A stretch of 64,000 bases of DNA, from the NCBI GenBank assembly GCA_011009095.1, contig VTPC01000842.1, positions 291,443-355,442 of the forward strand, read 5' to 3'. Shown one piece after another: positions 10,698-23,600 of the stretch. The stretch is from Ignelater luminosus. Its lineage: Eukaryota > Arthropoda > Insecta > Coleoptera > Elateridae. The translations under genes were made by a program, and so were the position numbers. Each line of letters opens with the position of its first letter. Positions within the stretch are counted from its first letter, which is position 1. The notes beneath the pieces were generated by a model, which was not told where the DNA came from, ran no database searches, and saw only the letters and a list, made by a program, of their open reading frames with translations.

Positions 10698-13225
10698 GGA
10701 CCGCCGAGAGGAAGTTCGGGCCCCGGTAAAGGTTATTTTCCGGGCCCCCCTCCAACAGAAACAGATAGTACTCCAAAAAAAGATCGACCCAGTATACAAA
10801 TGATGCGCAAAACAGAAATTTAAAAAATTTATTTCCAAATAACATCGCAAACTAAATGAAGTACATATTTCTTAACTAAAAAATTTGCACTACAGCAATT
10901 GTAATTCGCGGTGCAGTTGTGTGTCGAAAAAAGTGTGACAGTAGTTATTTTTTGGTTGGTATTTTTATTTATTCTGTTTATCTGCTAAGCAGCCTGTTTT
11001 CCTTCTTCAAACAATATCCACAGTTGTCCACTAAAATCCCCTGAGATAAATAGTTATATACTGTACAAGTGGGCTAAGTAACGTAATACCCATCGAGAAA
11101 AAAGTCGAAGGAGTATACCTGTTAGCACACATGTGCAGTATAATGTTTTATTCGATATCCCAATAAAAGAAAAAAAATACCAATTAATGATTGATTATAA
11201 AATAATTTTTTAATATTATTTTGATTCCTATGGTTTTGTTCAAATTCTTTCTTAGTATTAGAGTATTTATTAAGAGGTGCTGGATAAAGCTAAGAACATT
11301 GTTCCCCTTTTTTCTACACACGACTGTACACATAAATGACATTTTGTAAAATTAATTAAGTGGCGCCTTTCGAGCTTTGCGACTAGAAAATATGCTAGTT
11401 ATTTCAGAAAAGTCGCACTTCTTCGCCAATTCTGCCTCCACTGATAGCAACCCTAGGTCACTTAATCGGTTTTGAGTCATTGTGAATCTTAGAACATCTT
11501 TTACTCTAGAAAGGCAACTGAAAGACCGTTCTGCTTGTGCCACTGTTACAGGTATTGTGCAGAAGATCCTCAGCGCAATAATTGTGTTGGGAAAGATCGT
11601 TCCTAGCCTAAATTCAATTATCTTGTTTAATAATTCCAAAGCTGAAAGATTTTCTTGAAAATTTGCTCTATAGACTACTTTTAAATGTAAAAGTTCATCG
11701 GTAATATTTTCACTAAAATCTTGTTGATATTGATTTTGTAACTTTGTTGACTTTTCTATAATTTCTTCGTCTTCCAGTTGCTTAAATTCCCACAGTACGC
11801 TGAATAAAGAATTTACTGCCTTCGCCGCCTCGAATCGCCTCGTTATATTGGCAATAATGGTGTCTAGAAGAACATTAAATACTTTACATTTAAATGTACT
11901 TTCTGGACTTAAATTTAAGGATTCGCCGAGTGATGGCGATTCGTCCGCTCTTCTTTTTCGTTTCTTTTGACGAGTTATCGCGAACTCAGTCTGCATATTT
12001 AAGTTTTCGGCAACTAGCTTGCATTCACTTAAAATAGTTTCCCAACTATTCCTTATTGTTTTAAGATCGTCCAAGAGAGTGAAAAGATTCTCAACCTCAA
12101 TATCAATCGTAACCTTCCGCGCTTGTAATATTGTGCTTATATAATTTATAGATGTTAAAACTTTTAACCAAATAGATGCCATCAAAACACATCGAAATGA
12201 TTCCATATATGTTTTAATGCCAATTAGATCCATTCGGATTTCTGGAATTAGATTCATTTCTAAAACAGTTTCTACTGCCTTTTTAATCCCGGGAAGATTG
12301 TTTACGATGGGTTTAACATTTTCTACTCTAGCAGACCAGCGTGTGTTTGACAGAGAATGAATGGAACAACCAATATTTTCTTTCAAAATTTCCCATCTTT
12401 GAGGGCTGCCACTAAATATATTATACAGCTTTTGCACAATTCCAAAGAATGTTATCATTTTAGGGCAACACTGCTGCATGAACACCGCAAAGATTCAAAC
12501 TGTGACAAGCACAAGGAGAAAAAATAGCTAACGGATTGACTTCTTAAATTCGAGTTGGGGCACCTTTATATGATCCACTCATGTTAGAGCCGTTGTCATA
12601 TCCTTGTCCACGACAATCACTTATTGGGATTTTGCGTTTCTGGAGTGTCTCTAAGATCAAATTTGCGATGGCTTCTCCGGTTTTTTTATTACAATTTACA
12701 AACTCCAAAAATCTTTCAAAAATTTCATATTCACCTGTGTCTTTATTTTGAAGAACATAACGCAAAATGAATGTAGTCTGTTCAATGTGTGCAGAGTCAG
12801 GTGTGGCATCTACAATAATTGAAAAATGCTTGGCCGTTTCTCTTTCTTTTAAAATTCTATTAAAAACAAATTCGGCACAGCACGAAATAAATTCGTTCTG
12901 GATATCGGCTGACAGATAATGTACTGGTAATCTTCTCTTTTCAAACTGCGATTGTTTTACTTTCTTCATGTGCTCTGCTAGTAATGGATCATAGTGGCTG
13001 ATAATCTCCAATATTCCCAAGAAGTTGCCATTCCTTGGATTTCTAATTAAATGACTGCTTCCCCTAAAACCCAATCCACGTTCTGCAAGAAATAAAATCA
13101 CATCCAGAAACCGTCGTAGTAATTTCTTCCACAATCGGCGGATTTGCGCACTCGCCTTCGGCTCGTGCGGCAAACTTTCCTTCTCGTGAAAAAAAAGATA
13201 CACTTTACTCACTTGTTGCATAAAT
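10698..13225 (-). mobile_element. hAT-superfamily DNA transposon remnant (one end recognisable)
   Basis: The element contains a broken hAT transposase (11352-13221). About 650 bp beyond the end of the coding region, at 10698, sits CAGGACCGCCGAGAGG followed by GGGCCC-rich sequence. This resembles the GC-rich CAGG... termini of hAT elements carrying ZMYM1-like transposases and is taken as the element's 3' end. No matching inverted copy (CCTCTCGGCGGTCCTG) was seen beyond 13221, and the transposase lacks its usual N-terminal zinc finger. The 5' end is therefore probably truncated. The boundary at 13225 is only the limit of recognisable coding. Confidence 0.65.
11352..13221 (-). pseudogene. Broken hAT transposase (ZMYM1-like, DUF4371 plus hAT dimerisation domain)
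   Basis: The reading frame falls into two parts. The N-terminal part (13221-12544, 225 codons) matches the DUF4371/hAT catalytic region: LDVILFLAERGLGFRG, LSADIQNEFISCCAEF, IIVDATPDSAH and GQGYDNGSNMSG, the last two carrying the aspartates expected of hAT transposases. It stops at a TAA (12544-12546), after which the same frame continues with NPLAIFSPCACHSLNLCGVH. An indel near 12470 then moves the frame. The C-terminal part (12484-11352) ends in a clear hAT dimerisation domain (TVAQAERSFSCLSRVKDVL, then NRLSDLGLLSVE). The N-terminal BED/TTF zinc finger is absent. One nonsense change and one frameshift make it non-functional. Domesticated ZMYM genes share these domains, but the visible lesions argue for a dead transposon. 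Confidence 0.88.
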
Positions 13226-15150
13226 AACTATTCATTACTTTGTAAATTAGAAGAACTGTTGCTCACATCTTATAACTATTTTTAAAAGATAAATTTCATT
13301 AAAAAAAGTTAAATCAACAAGATCGTGAAACAATTCTCAATAATTGAGTTAAGTTCGTTATATCTATAGCAAACTTTAACAATCTCGAATATTTCGTCAA
13401 CATCATAGATAGGCAAGATTATAACGTTCCGCTTTTTTTTTCAGGATGCATTTGTTTCCAGTTAGCAAGGAGAATCCTTAAAACTGGGTCTTAAATGCCC
13501 TTTCAAGTAATGGCTTTTTAACGTTACTCGCCATAAGTATCTAGTAATTTACATTCATCGTTTTGCTCTCGCATTTGGACGAGACTAGTCCTAGGCGAGT
13601 TGTAGTCTAGCGGCTTTTCATTAAATATCAAATAGGAGAGGAGAAAGGGGGGATCAAAGTTGGAAATTTTGCACTTTTTTAAAACGAAAAGTCGGAGTAA
13701 CTCGAAAACGAGTGGACCGATTTTGAACAAACTTGAAGGGTTAAGTGACGCACAATGTCCTTCGACTATAGGCAGGCATAGTGATCGTGGATCAAGAGCG
13801 CTGTCGTATAGAGCAAAAAGAGAATGTTCTGTCCGGGGTAGTTTTAAATTTGAGTCCATAGGCATCCGTGAAAAAGAATATCGAAACGGCTTTTAGTACC
13901 CCAATTGTGTTTTCATCTCTATCTGAAGCCGCTCAAACCGACTTCGTATTTTTTACGATTCGGTCGCTATAGAGCGCGACAGGCCAAACTAAGGAAGGCT
14001 CGTTGTTCAGAAACTGTAAGGGCTACGGGAGCCTGGAAGTCTGGTTTTCGCCGATCGACGCACTATGGCGGGATAGGAAAGAAAGTCCGGTGAAAAACCG
14101 AAAAATCCCGAAGCTTCCCCAAAAAGCCGTTTGGTGAATCTGCAAACTTTACAACCCCCACCAAAACCATCCGGATAGTCTGATCAACATAATATTCGAG
14201 AGTTATGTTTCAGGAGTGTTTTATCTACCCGCTCGAGAAAATCCGACTCAATTCGATTAAATCCGCACTTTTCTCCATAGCACGCCGAGACGCCCACTTA
14301 AAAAATTTGTAACTCGGTTAATTATGATCCGATCAAGATAGGATATTTTCTAAACTAAACAGTATCGACGGGGCAACAAATTTAGGTGGGTCTTCTCGTT
14401 TTCTGGGAGTCGATTAGAACAAAAAAAAAAACGTATTTTGTCTTCTTTTGGACCACTTGGGACAGTTCATAGGGAAACGTAGTAGTTACGTCGTGGAATG
14501 AGGAACAAAAAAGGTTCAATGCATTTTTTCCTTTGGAGAGAGAGGAAATCTTAAAATTAAATAAATTCGCTATTTGCGTCGGAACGGTACGTTCTATCCA
14601 CTCGAAACCTTAACCATCGTAAAGAGAAGGCAAAAATACGTAAAAGGTGTAATACGCCCTTTTTTCGAAAAAAAGCACTCCTTGTACTTTAAAATCGGAT
14701 GGTATAATGTAGAAACGTTGGTGTCCATTGGCGTGCAGGCGGTTGATCAACAGAAGAGTTGCCAGGAGATATCCAGTACTCTCAAATATTTAATTCTTAT
14801 GGTGAAGGCTATAGCAAGAGCTATCGTAGGCATAGCACGCGTGTGACGATTTTTAACCTTTTCCATTTCTGTCCAAGTTCTGACAAAATATGATTAAACT
14901 AGGTTGGTATCTCGACCCCCAACCTTTTTACTTTTGTTAAAAAAGATTTTTTTTTAAATCTTCGTTGGATTTAAAATTTGGTCTGCACATTCATTTGATT
15001 AAATTTTAAATTAAGTTTTGGATTTTTCCTGTTTTTCAAGTGCTGGTATATTTCAGAATTTATGGTTGAATTTATTTTGAAATCATTACATTTCAAAAGT
15101 TTCTCAGACATTTCTTGTTGTTCCTTATAAAAATTTTATTTTTATCAAAC
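13226..15150. other. Unassigned, moderately GC-rich stretch
   Basis: No recognisable protein. Between 13640 and 14330 the base composition is more balanced than in the flanks. Strings such as TAACTCGAAAACGAGTGGAC (about 13694) and TAACTCGGTTAATTATGATC (about 14311) suggest decayed repeat DNA. ORFs of 60-113 codons here have no domain I recognise. Confidence 0.45.
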
Positions 15151-15153
15151 AAC

Positions 15154-16060
15154 TATCTAGAAATCTCAAACCAAATTTAAAAATAATATAAACAGAGTCG
15201 AACAAAATCAAGGATTATATTTTTGAATCCACTTTGAAATTTAAGTCGATCCTGAGTGTTTGAATTTCCTGCACGAGTCACGTATTTCGTTTTGACATTC
15301 ACTACGTATGTACCATTAGAGAATTCTCGAAAGGCTTAATTTCTTCGTATCGGCTGGAGGTACGAAAGCTTTGAGAGAATCCTGCCTGAATCCATGTAAT
15401 AACAAAATCTTGAGAACATTTAAAAATCGAAACTCATTAGATCTACCAGCAAAATATAAAATCCTTAATGGGTAAGATAAAAGCTGTTTTCCATATTTCT
15501 CCTTTTTAATCAGTTTACAACCTTTCTCTTTGTTGTCAGCTCGCCCTACCCTACCTACCATCGAATAATTATCTTATCTAGAAATCCCAAATTGAACAGG
15601 GTTGAAAATCATCGATTATATTTTCCAATCAACTTTGCAGTTTATGTCGATCCCGCGTGTTTGAATTCCTTGCATGATCTGTCGTGTATCGCATTTTGAC
15701 ATTCATTAAATCAGCAAATCTCAGAACGAGTGGTTGCATTTTATTGTTCAACTGATGTTGTGTAAGTTTCTGGTGAATCTTCCTTAGAATTTCAAGAGCA
15801 CGTACCATTTTAAAACTTATTTATATTTATCTAATGTTGGTTAGTTTAAAACAACATTAGGGAATCCCCGAGAAGCTTAGCTTATCCGTATCACTTTTCA
15901 TTTCCAAAAACCTTGAGAGAATTTCGACACCTGCGACCTAAGGTAAGATAAGAATTCTCTGTAAGTCGGATAATTTGGCTTAGTTCTTTTAGCAATAGAA
16001 CGCCGTTTTCCATAATTCTACTTTTTAATCAGTTACAATCTTTCTCTAATAACGAAGGTT
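15154..16060 (+). repeat. Diverged direct duplication of ~400-500 bp
   Basis: The segment starting at 15154 (TATCTAGAAATCTCAAA) is repeated from 15575 (TATCTAGAAATCCCAAA). Shared landmarks include GATTATATTTT, AAGTCGATCC versus ATGTCGATCC, GTGTTTGAATT, TTTTGACATTCA, a Leu/Glu-type string TTGAGAGAAT, and TTTTTAATCAG at 15503 and 16022. The offset grows from 421 to 519 bp, so the second copy carries about 100 bp of extra sequence. Function and origin are unknown. Confidence 0.7.
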
Positions 16061-19000
16061 AAAAGAAGAAAAACGCGAGGCATGAGGCATCCTACGAACA
16101 TGCATTTTCTATAATCGGCCTAAATCTGTTAGAAAGTGAAACAACTACTGGCCAGACTGACTAGATACCGTAAGAAGGCATAAAAAAAGATTTGGTTTCT
16201 AGATTTCAACCGTTGGGCACCACTATCGTGCAATTTCTTGCTTACAAGCCTCTATTCAACATCAGATTTAATTTACTTACCCCTTTTATTTTCTAAGGAT
16301 GCTGACGTAAAATAACAAAAGCAAAAAATAGTGCCACCCTTAACTGACTGACTATCAACAACACTTTTTATGCGTGGATAAAAATTAAAAACTTTTTCTT
16401 TTATTTTTTTTACTCAAATGGTTCGATTATTACAATTTGTTTAGACTACTATAACAATAAGAATCTTTACAGGTTCTCAAGTCTGAACCAAATCAATTAA
16501 GCAACTAAATTAAAGCCACTCGATGAAAATAAAAAGATTCACTTCTATAATATGCGTGATTAACTTCGGTAAAGTTTTTCTCTCAAATCAGACACATCAA
16601 GTTTTCTACATCAAAAGCTTCCGATAACTCCTCGAATTATTGGCGACCAGAATGGGATTCTACCTATAAAGTAATTTCAAAAAGCTGAGGTCGTGGAGTT
16701 ATTCTGAGATTTATCAATTGTGACAAGAATTTGAATTGCGAGTTTGTGTCGCTTTTTAATTTTGTATTTGTGTTCGACAGCATATACTAAAAAAACCCCA
16801 CTGAAACGCTCAAATCGAAAATGTGTGGCGACGAAGATGGGCAGATCTTATTTATAAGATATAAATCCTCATGCCGAAGATGCTACAGAAGGGACATCCT
16901 TTCGATATGTTACAAGGTTTGTGCTGACAGAGTAGACAGTATGTCTGTCTACCACTAATTGTGTTGTATCTACTTGAAACGGCCATATGTTAACGAAAAT
17001 AATTAGTAACAATTCGTTTTTATTTAATTTTCATTTGATTTCGGACTATTCTTGTTGAAACTGTTAAAAGTAACTATTAACATTCCTCTACTAATCAAAA
17101 AACACACCCAAACACTTCTCAAACCAGTTTTATCTCATACATACATACATTGATTCATTCTCAAATAAAGAATGAACCCCCGTCTTGTATTTGAATCATA
17201 GTCGCGGAATGTGCGAAATTTGATCCGAACGAAACAATAATACCACTTGATTATTATTAAATGACCAATGCAGGTGGATGTAACATTTTTATTTCTTTCG
17301 TCCTTTAAAAATGCAAAGGCGTTTCTTTTTCGTTATTTACTAAGTAAGGCAATTTTAGCACTTTAAAATTAAGTATTATTTACATTGTAACAATAAACTC
17401 GAGAGGTTGACACTGTGTCCAAAAACCCACGTTTTGACTTGTGACCCGGCTGCTCTCGCCAGACCAAACAGTGCACACCGTTTGTTTAAACAAATATAAA
17501 TAAAAAAAAAATAGTGGGTAGTCCTTACAATGCCATTATGTAAGTGCAATTTAAATTTATGAGAGAAAACAAAAATGGTGACACGGTGTTAAAAATGTTT
17601 GCGCTTAATTCATTCGCTCGCTGCCTGCAACACTTATATAAATAACAACGGGGACTATTTATAACTGCATTTATTAAATTCAATTGTTCAGACATTTCGG
17701 GACAGAATGGAAGGAAAAAAACTCAGTTCTTGTTCCCTTTAACTGATTTTCAAGATCATGATAATAAATTGCGTACAGCTATTGGCCGTCACAAAGCAGA
17801 CCTCCAAAAACAATTTGTTCTTATTAGTGTTAACAGACGTATCACATGTTGATGCTATATTTCACATGTTCGCTGCACTTCTACCAATTTTATTTTTAAC
17901 TTGCGTGCATTTACTTGAAATCCTCCCACTTCCCGCTTAAGAATTCTGAACCCGAAAGAATGCGCGTATTTAAAAATAGCATCCACTAAATAATTTAAGG
18001 CACCGGACAAAATTTTACATTTGTTCTTTCCTATTAAAATTCCGATCGTTAATTGAATCGCCATTGTCTAGTTTCTGCAATGCCATTAAAAGTGCTAAAA
18101 ATACTTTTTAAGAAAATGATTTATAGTCGAAAATAGGCAGAGTCTGAAAACACGATATCATTTAGACGATTCAAATTACCCATGGACATGATCAAGTTTT
18201 ATTAAGCCTAACAAACATTATTTCTGTTATATTATCCCCAACTGCATAGTTTATGGGTTGGTTCTATGTATGTGGGAAAGGAAACGAGAAGAAGGGTTGA
18301 TGCCACTTCTGACGCCCTCATAGTCTGCTGCTGCTGCCGCTACTGCCTACTGCGATAGACATAAGAAATTAAGATAGAAAGCAATTGTGATATGATGGTA
18401 AAATTTACGACCGAAAAAAGGTTGTAGTTTATGTGCGGAGCACACACGGCCCCTTAATTGGATTTACTAACGCGCGCAGACGACAGACGGGCAGGGTGCA
18501 AGAAGTCTGGCGTTTATTAATGTTTTGTATATTTCTAAGCCCCTATACGTGCAACTTTTGACGCCCTTTATTTATATCTGGAATGTTTTTCTATATATCA
18601 GGAAGTCGACGAAAGAAATATTACCGGTAACAGTTGACACACGCTTTCAATTAATACACAACGAAGGTAGGCATTTCGAACGTGTGTCGCCGTAAAAAAA
18701 CACAAATTCCATTTTATAATCCCTTTTGAAGGATTTAGTTGACGTTGGAAACTGTGTTAATCCTTTAATTACGTTAAAACTTGTATAAATGGAAACAATC
18801 CTAAAGACGGATGTTTTCTATTTTCGATGTCAAATAACTAATTAGGTAAAATTGTAATTATAACAATTTTTTGAATCCTACAAGTTTATGGAGTAGCTAT
18901 TACGTATTATCAAATTTTATGATTATTATCCAAGATTTATTATCAAAATTTACTTTTATGTTAAATCTTTGACAAAAGATAAAAAAGAAGAAAATAATAA

Positions 19001-19145
19001 TGAAATCGAATATACTAAAGGTTTCCAGGGTAATGCGTGGCGTATTTAATGACAGTTTAGTTGTCTTATTCGCCACTGTGCAGCGTGTAATCACGTCACG
19101 GTGCCTATGGCAAATTACCTTATTTGCGTCGGCTCTGCTTTAGAT
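16061..19145. other. AT-rich unique stretch without recognisable genes
   Basis: It contains a short hairpin (GTAGACAG/CTGTCTAC, about 16932-16955) and a 14 bp palindrome TTTGTTTAAACAAA (about 17480). TATA-like strings (TATATAAATA, CTATTTATAA) lie near 17635-17660, and a CTGCTGCTGCTGCC run near 18330. The region 17400-18640 looks unique and may be regulatory. No coding evidence was found. Confidence 0.5.
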
Positions 19146-19149
19146 AAAT

Positions 19150-19640
19150 CCATGGCACTACGTATCAGATATGGGTTTTCATAATGTTATCAATAATGTC
19201 TGAAGATTCTACGAAAAACCCTGGAAATCTACTCTAAACACGCATAGATTCTAAATAATTAACAGATTACTAGTCTGAAATGTAAGAAAGTCTTGAAATA
19301 ATCAGTGTAATACAAATCAAAGTTAGGGACTTGCAGGTATGAATTTTCATAATGTTAGTCAATGCCTTAAAATACGAGAAAAACGCTGGAAATTTACTCT
19401 AAATACTCGCAGAAGAATCTTTAGATAATAACTTCCCTGATTGTACAAAAAGCACGTCAACAATTTGGAAAATTATAAAGTTGCAAATCAAAACTAGGGA
19501 CTTTCACAGATATTGGTTTACATTATGTTATTAAGTGTCTGAATATATTCTGGAAATGTTGAAGAAAACGCTGAAAATCTACTATTAAACAGCACCTAGT
19601 CACCGCGGCACCTATGACAAGTTACCTCATTTGCATGCCT
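19150..19640 (+). repeat. R2 dispersed repeat, forward block of nearly three units
   Basis: The anchor GGAAATCTACT or its variants is at 19223, 19388 and 19573, so units are 165-185 bp. Each unit carries TTTTCATAATGTTA or a variant, GTCTGAA..., the anchor, a degenerate CTCTAAACACTCG and AGTTGCAAATCAAA. In reverse complement these match 786-1130 and 59440-59850. Confidence 0.78.
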
Positions 19641-20243
19641 TTGTGCAGCCCTGTTAATAATAAGGTAGTACTATCGGAAGTTTGAAAAATATCCACAAGG
19701 AAAGCGTATCCTGAAATTTAATATACAAGAAAACTGTTAAGTATCAGTAAATGGATAGATGGACAAAATATTCAAGTTACAAAAAAAAACGTGACATCTA
19801 CCCAGCTTGTTGTAAAAGTTGACGGTTTAAACCAATTACAAGTTTGTAACGACAACTCAATATGGCGACAATTACGCAAAACCAAGAATCCAAGGACACT
19901 AAATTTCCAATCAAAAGTGAATTGTTGGGTGTCACTACATACATCAACTAAGAATATCGGAAAAGCAGAAATTAAACTCAAGTAGGATTAGATCCAACAT
20001 TCTCATTTAGAAACGAAATAGGAAAAAATATTTCATCGACCAATAACTTCTTGATTACCGTGAAATAGTTCTGATTCGGTTCAATTCGAAGACGAAAAAG
20101 CAAGCAATGACGTAGTAAAAAAAAATGACGACTAATAATCTGTACAGCTCCTAGGGATTTCAAGAAGTAGAAGACAAAGAAACACGCTCGCCGCAATATC
20201 AAGACTTCCTTTTTCTCTATACACCTTCTTTTCTGTATGACTA
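19641..20243. other. AT-rich stretch, nothing recognised
   Basis: Short overlapping ORFs occur on both strands around 19770-20200, with no domain similarity that I can see. Confidence 0.5.
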
Positions 20244-20609
20244 GCTTTGTCGAAGCCAGTTTCCATCCTGGGCGCCACTAAGTGCACAGCGCAGATTACA
20301 ACTTGCATCAGCTTCCACCAATAAGACTTGTGACATTGACGTCAAAGCCCACGACTTTTAGCTATCACGGTTGCTTCATAAGCCATCAGCTGGTATTAAT
20401 TGAAGTCGAAAAATATACCAGGCTTTGTCGAGGCCAGTTCCCATCCTGGGCGCCACTTTTAATTAAGTGCACAGTGCAGCTTACAACTTGCATTAGCTTC
20501 CACCAATAAAGCTTCTGACATTGTCGTCGAAGCCCACGGTTCTTAGAGTATCACTATTGCTTCATAAGCCATCACCCGATATTAACTGAGGTCAGGAAAT
20601 ATACCAGGT
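20244..20609 (+). repeat. Two-copy tandem duplication, period 178 bp
   Basis: Copy 1 begins at 20244 (GCTTTGTCGAAGCCAGTTTC) and copy 2 at 20422 (GCTTTGTCGAGGCCAGTTCC). Both contain CATCCTGGGCGCCACT, AAGTGCACAG, TTACAACTTGCAT, AGCTTCCACCAATAA, GCTTCATAAGCCATCA and end in AAATATACCAGG. The copies are close enough to align by eye along their whole length, with copy 2 ~9 bp longer. No coding function is evident. Confidence 0.88.
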
Positions 20610-23600
20610 GCGCTGTTGCCAATTAATAGATAAAATGATAACCATCTTAAATAATAATGCGTATTTTATCGGATCACAGGCAACCGCGGTCGACGTCAAC
20701 ATCATTTAACTGAACAGTAACGTGCAGTACGATACTGTGTTCTGTCTTTGTAACAGAAAAAAACTAAATAGCGCCTTGGCACGACGATATGCTCGTCCGG
20801 TTGGAGGGATCTCAACTGAGTTGGCGTGCTACCTTTTGATGTGTTTCACTGGAATTCTAATCTCTCAGTTGTGTTTTGTTCTGTGCAGAGCATTCTTTTA
20901 TGATCAACTTACGAGAAATTTCAATTCTTTGTTTTCCTTACGTACCATTTACCACTACTATGTTATATTGCTCGATAGTTAATGGAGTCTAATTCAGGGA
21001 TTATTCACTGTTGATTAAATAACAATTAAATCTTGATGTTACGCCTCTGGTTGGATTTGACTGTATCGGCCCGAATGCTGCTGTATGTTTTACTGCAATC
21101 TCGGTGGCAACTACGTCCGCTATTAGTACAATAAAAAAAAGCTCTTGAAGCTCGCTTAAGAACCAGTACAAGTCATTTCTGAACTATTTCAGCGATGTGG
21201 CAATTACGACTACAGGGAAACACATCTTTCATTATTTTCTCTTCGAGATGCTTTCGCTTTTTGCGTTAATTTTCATTTGTTAAGAAGAAACAATCATTAT
21301 TACCTCTATCGCTTTTACTATTGCCGTTATGCTTACACGTAGTAAGACCCTATTTGAAATCACCTCAAAACATCTTGCACGGCTGTTGTTGACTAGATTT
21401 CTAGATTTTCTAGTTCTCCAATCATTTGTTAGCTGAAGCACACAATGATGGGAGAAGAACTATCAGTGGAATTTTATTCTGATTTTAGTTGAATGTCTGT
21501 ATCAGAGAGAAAAGAAGTTATAGGTATAAAGATGAAGATGAAGATTTCGTTTAAAACTACCTACACCTAAGAATATTTCGTTCGTGTTTTTAATTTATTA
21601 TCCTTTTTAATTCATTAAAAATATCTCCGGAGAAAATACTATACTAGCAATTATCGTTTGCTCTTTATTCCACTTACAAATCATAATGGAAAAGGGATTT
21701 TTTGTCAGAAATGACAATACAGAAGGTCTTACCAATTTGAAGAAGAATGCTAACAATGTTTCTATTAGTCGGTATATTAGAAGAGAATTCATTCTCATTC
21801 TAGACGTCTGAGTAGATTGAAAACAAAAGAAATCCAACTAGTGACTGTACATATTTTTCTGAAGATTCTGGAATGTGGCTCTCCACCCAAAGCCATCCTT
21901 TTCCAAAATGAAGAAATTTTTTAAAAGCTAAAATTAGCGTTTGGGTAGCTCAAAATCTTTCTCGACACTCAATTTCTTCATCATCTTGGTTTGTTTCTGT
22001 TGTCACAGACTTCACATAAACAAAAATTAATAGAATAAAATCAACAAATAGAAATTGCAATCGATGATATCTAGAAATCTCAAAACAAAAATATCCAGGC
22101 AAGTTATTTTTAATTCCACAAAAACTAAACGTAAAATTCTAAAAAGGTCCTCGCTCATACATCATCCAAAATTAGATACCAACTTGGCCAAATTTAGCTT
22201 CGAAAAACTAGAAATGAATGAACGACATTCCAAACAAATGACAAAAGGATGAGCAGCTCCCCCTTCACTGTTAATACCTATGGAATCTTCTGTGTATCCA
22301 ATTTCACGTTACCTAAACTGTCATTTTTCCTTGTTTTTCACGTTATGACTTATAAAACAACAAAATATCTTTTTGCACATCCAAATCACGGGCCGACCTC
22401 GCATTTTATTTTCGGCAAATAGAAGTTCATGACTGAGGGCTGATTCATCAAATACCAACACAACACCACACATCGACCAAAACACAATTATCCCAACAAA
22501 CAAGCTTTATCTATAATTATCCTAGAAAGCTGGCATCGGGTCGTCATTCCCGCTCTAAACTTAACCGGATAATTGCGCTTTACATAACCTAAACCTGAAT
22601 CCGCACGTCCAGGTTTAGCGCCCCGCATACCGGAGCCGCATACCGACATATGAGAGAAGTGAAGAAGAAAGAAAGAAGGATAAAAAAGCTTTAACAACGC
22701 CTAAAGATAGACAAGAACGAGATAACGGACCATAAAGCGTACAGGGAGGAAAGAGGACGGGCTAAAGACGAGTGCCAGACTAATTGCAGAGGAATTCACC
22801 GCAAATAGCCGCAAAAAACTGCCTCTACTTCGTATTTATAGACCGGGGATGCTTACGAAAGAAACTGCTGCACGCACTTCTCTTGCAAGAAATTGTTTGT
22901 TCTTTGGGCACGAGCGAGATAACGGAATGTCTTTATAATAATAAAGAGGCGAGGAGTTCGTGAATCATTTCCACTTTTAATTTTTTTCAATTGATATTTT
23001 AAGAAGCGCAAAAAGAGAAATTTACCATCTAATGGAAACATACATAAATACGTTTCTTTCACTAGTTATTCAAGATTGCATTTAAGATGACGTTATTTTC
23101 GATGACGCTCTATGGTAATTAATATTGAAACGGATTAAATCATACCATTAAGCAACCATCAAGCAGAAATCATACAAGTATAAAATTAGACAGTATACAC
23201 ATTAATCATAGATGATTCGATCACCGACTTTCAGCTAATTACTTTAAAAGAGAACTTTCTCGATACTGTTATGTGTCGACGCAAAAATAAACAAAAACAC
23301 CTCAGAACGCTTTTTAAAAGTTTTATTTTACGAATCTTAAAAGAAACACTTGCATATAAAATTGACCTTGAGGTTAACAAATTCAAATTCTACAATAAAT
23401 ATTAATATTTCGAAAGTTTTAGAAAATGTACAGAATTTTCTTATTATCTTGTTTGATTCAACAGCTGGAAAAACTTACAAATAAAATAGAAAAGCTGACT
23501 AGAAAACAACAAAATGTTTCTCGGATTGCATAATAACAATATCACGTTTCATAATTTTTAAACTTTTAGTAAAACATGCATACGCGATTCTTTACAGCTG

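Noticed and set aside
11352..13221. A domesticated ZMYM1-like host gene
   Set aside because: The nonsense codon at 12544, the frameshift near 12470, the missing zinc finger and a hAT-like terminus at 10698 all fit a dead transposon better.
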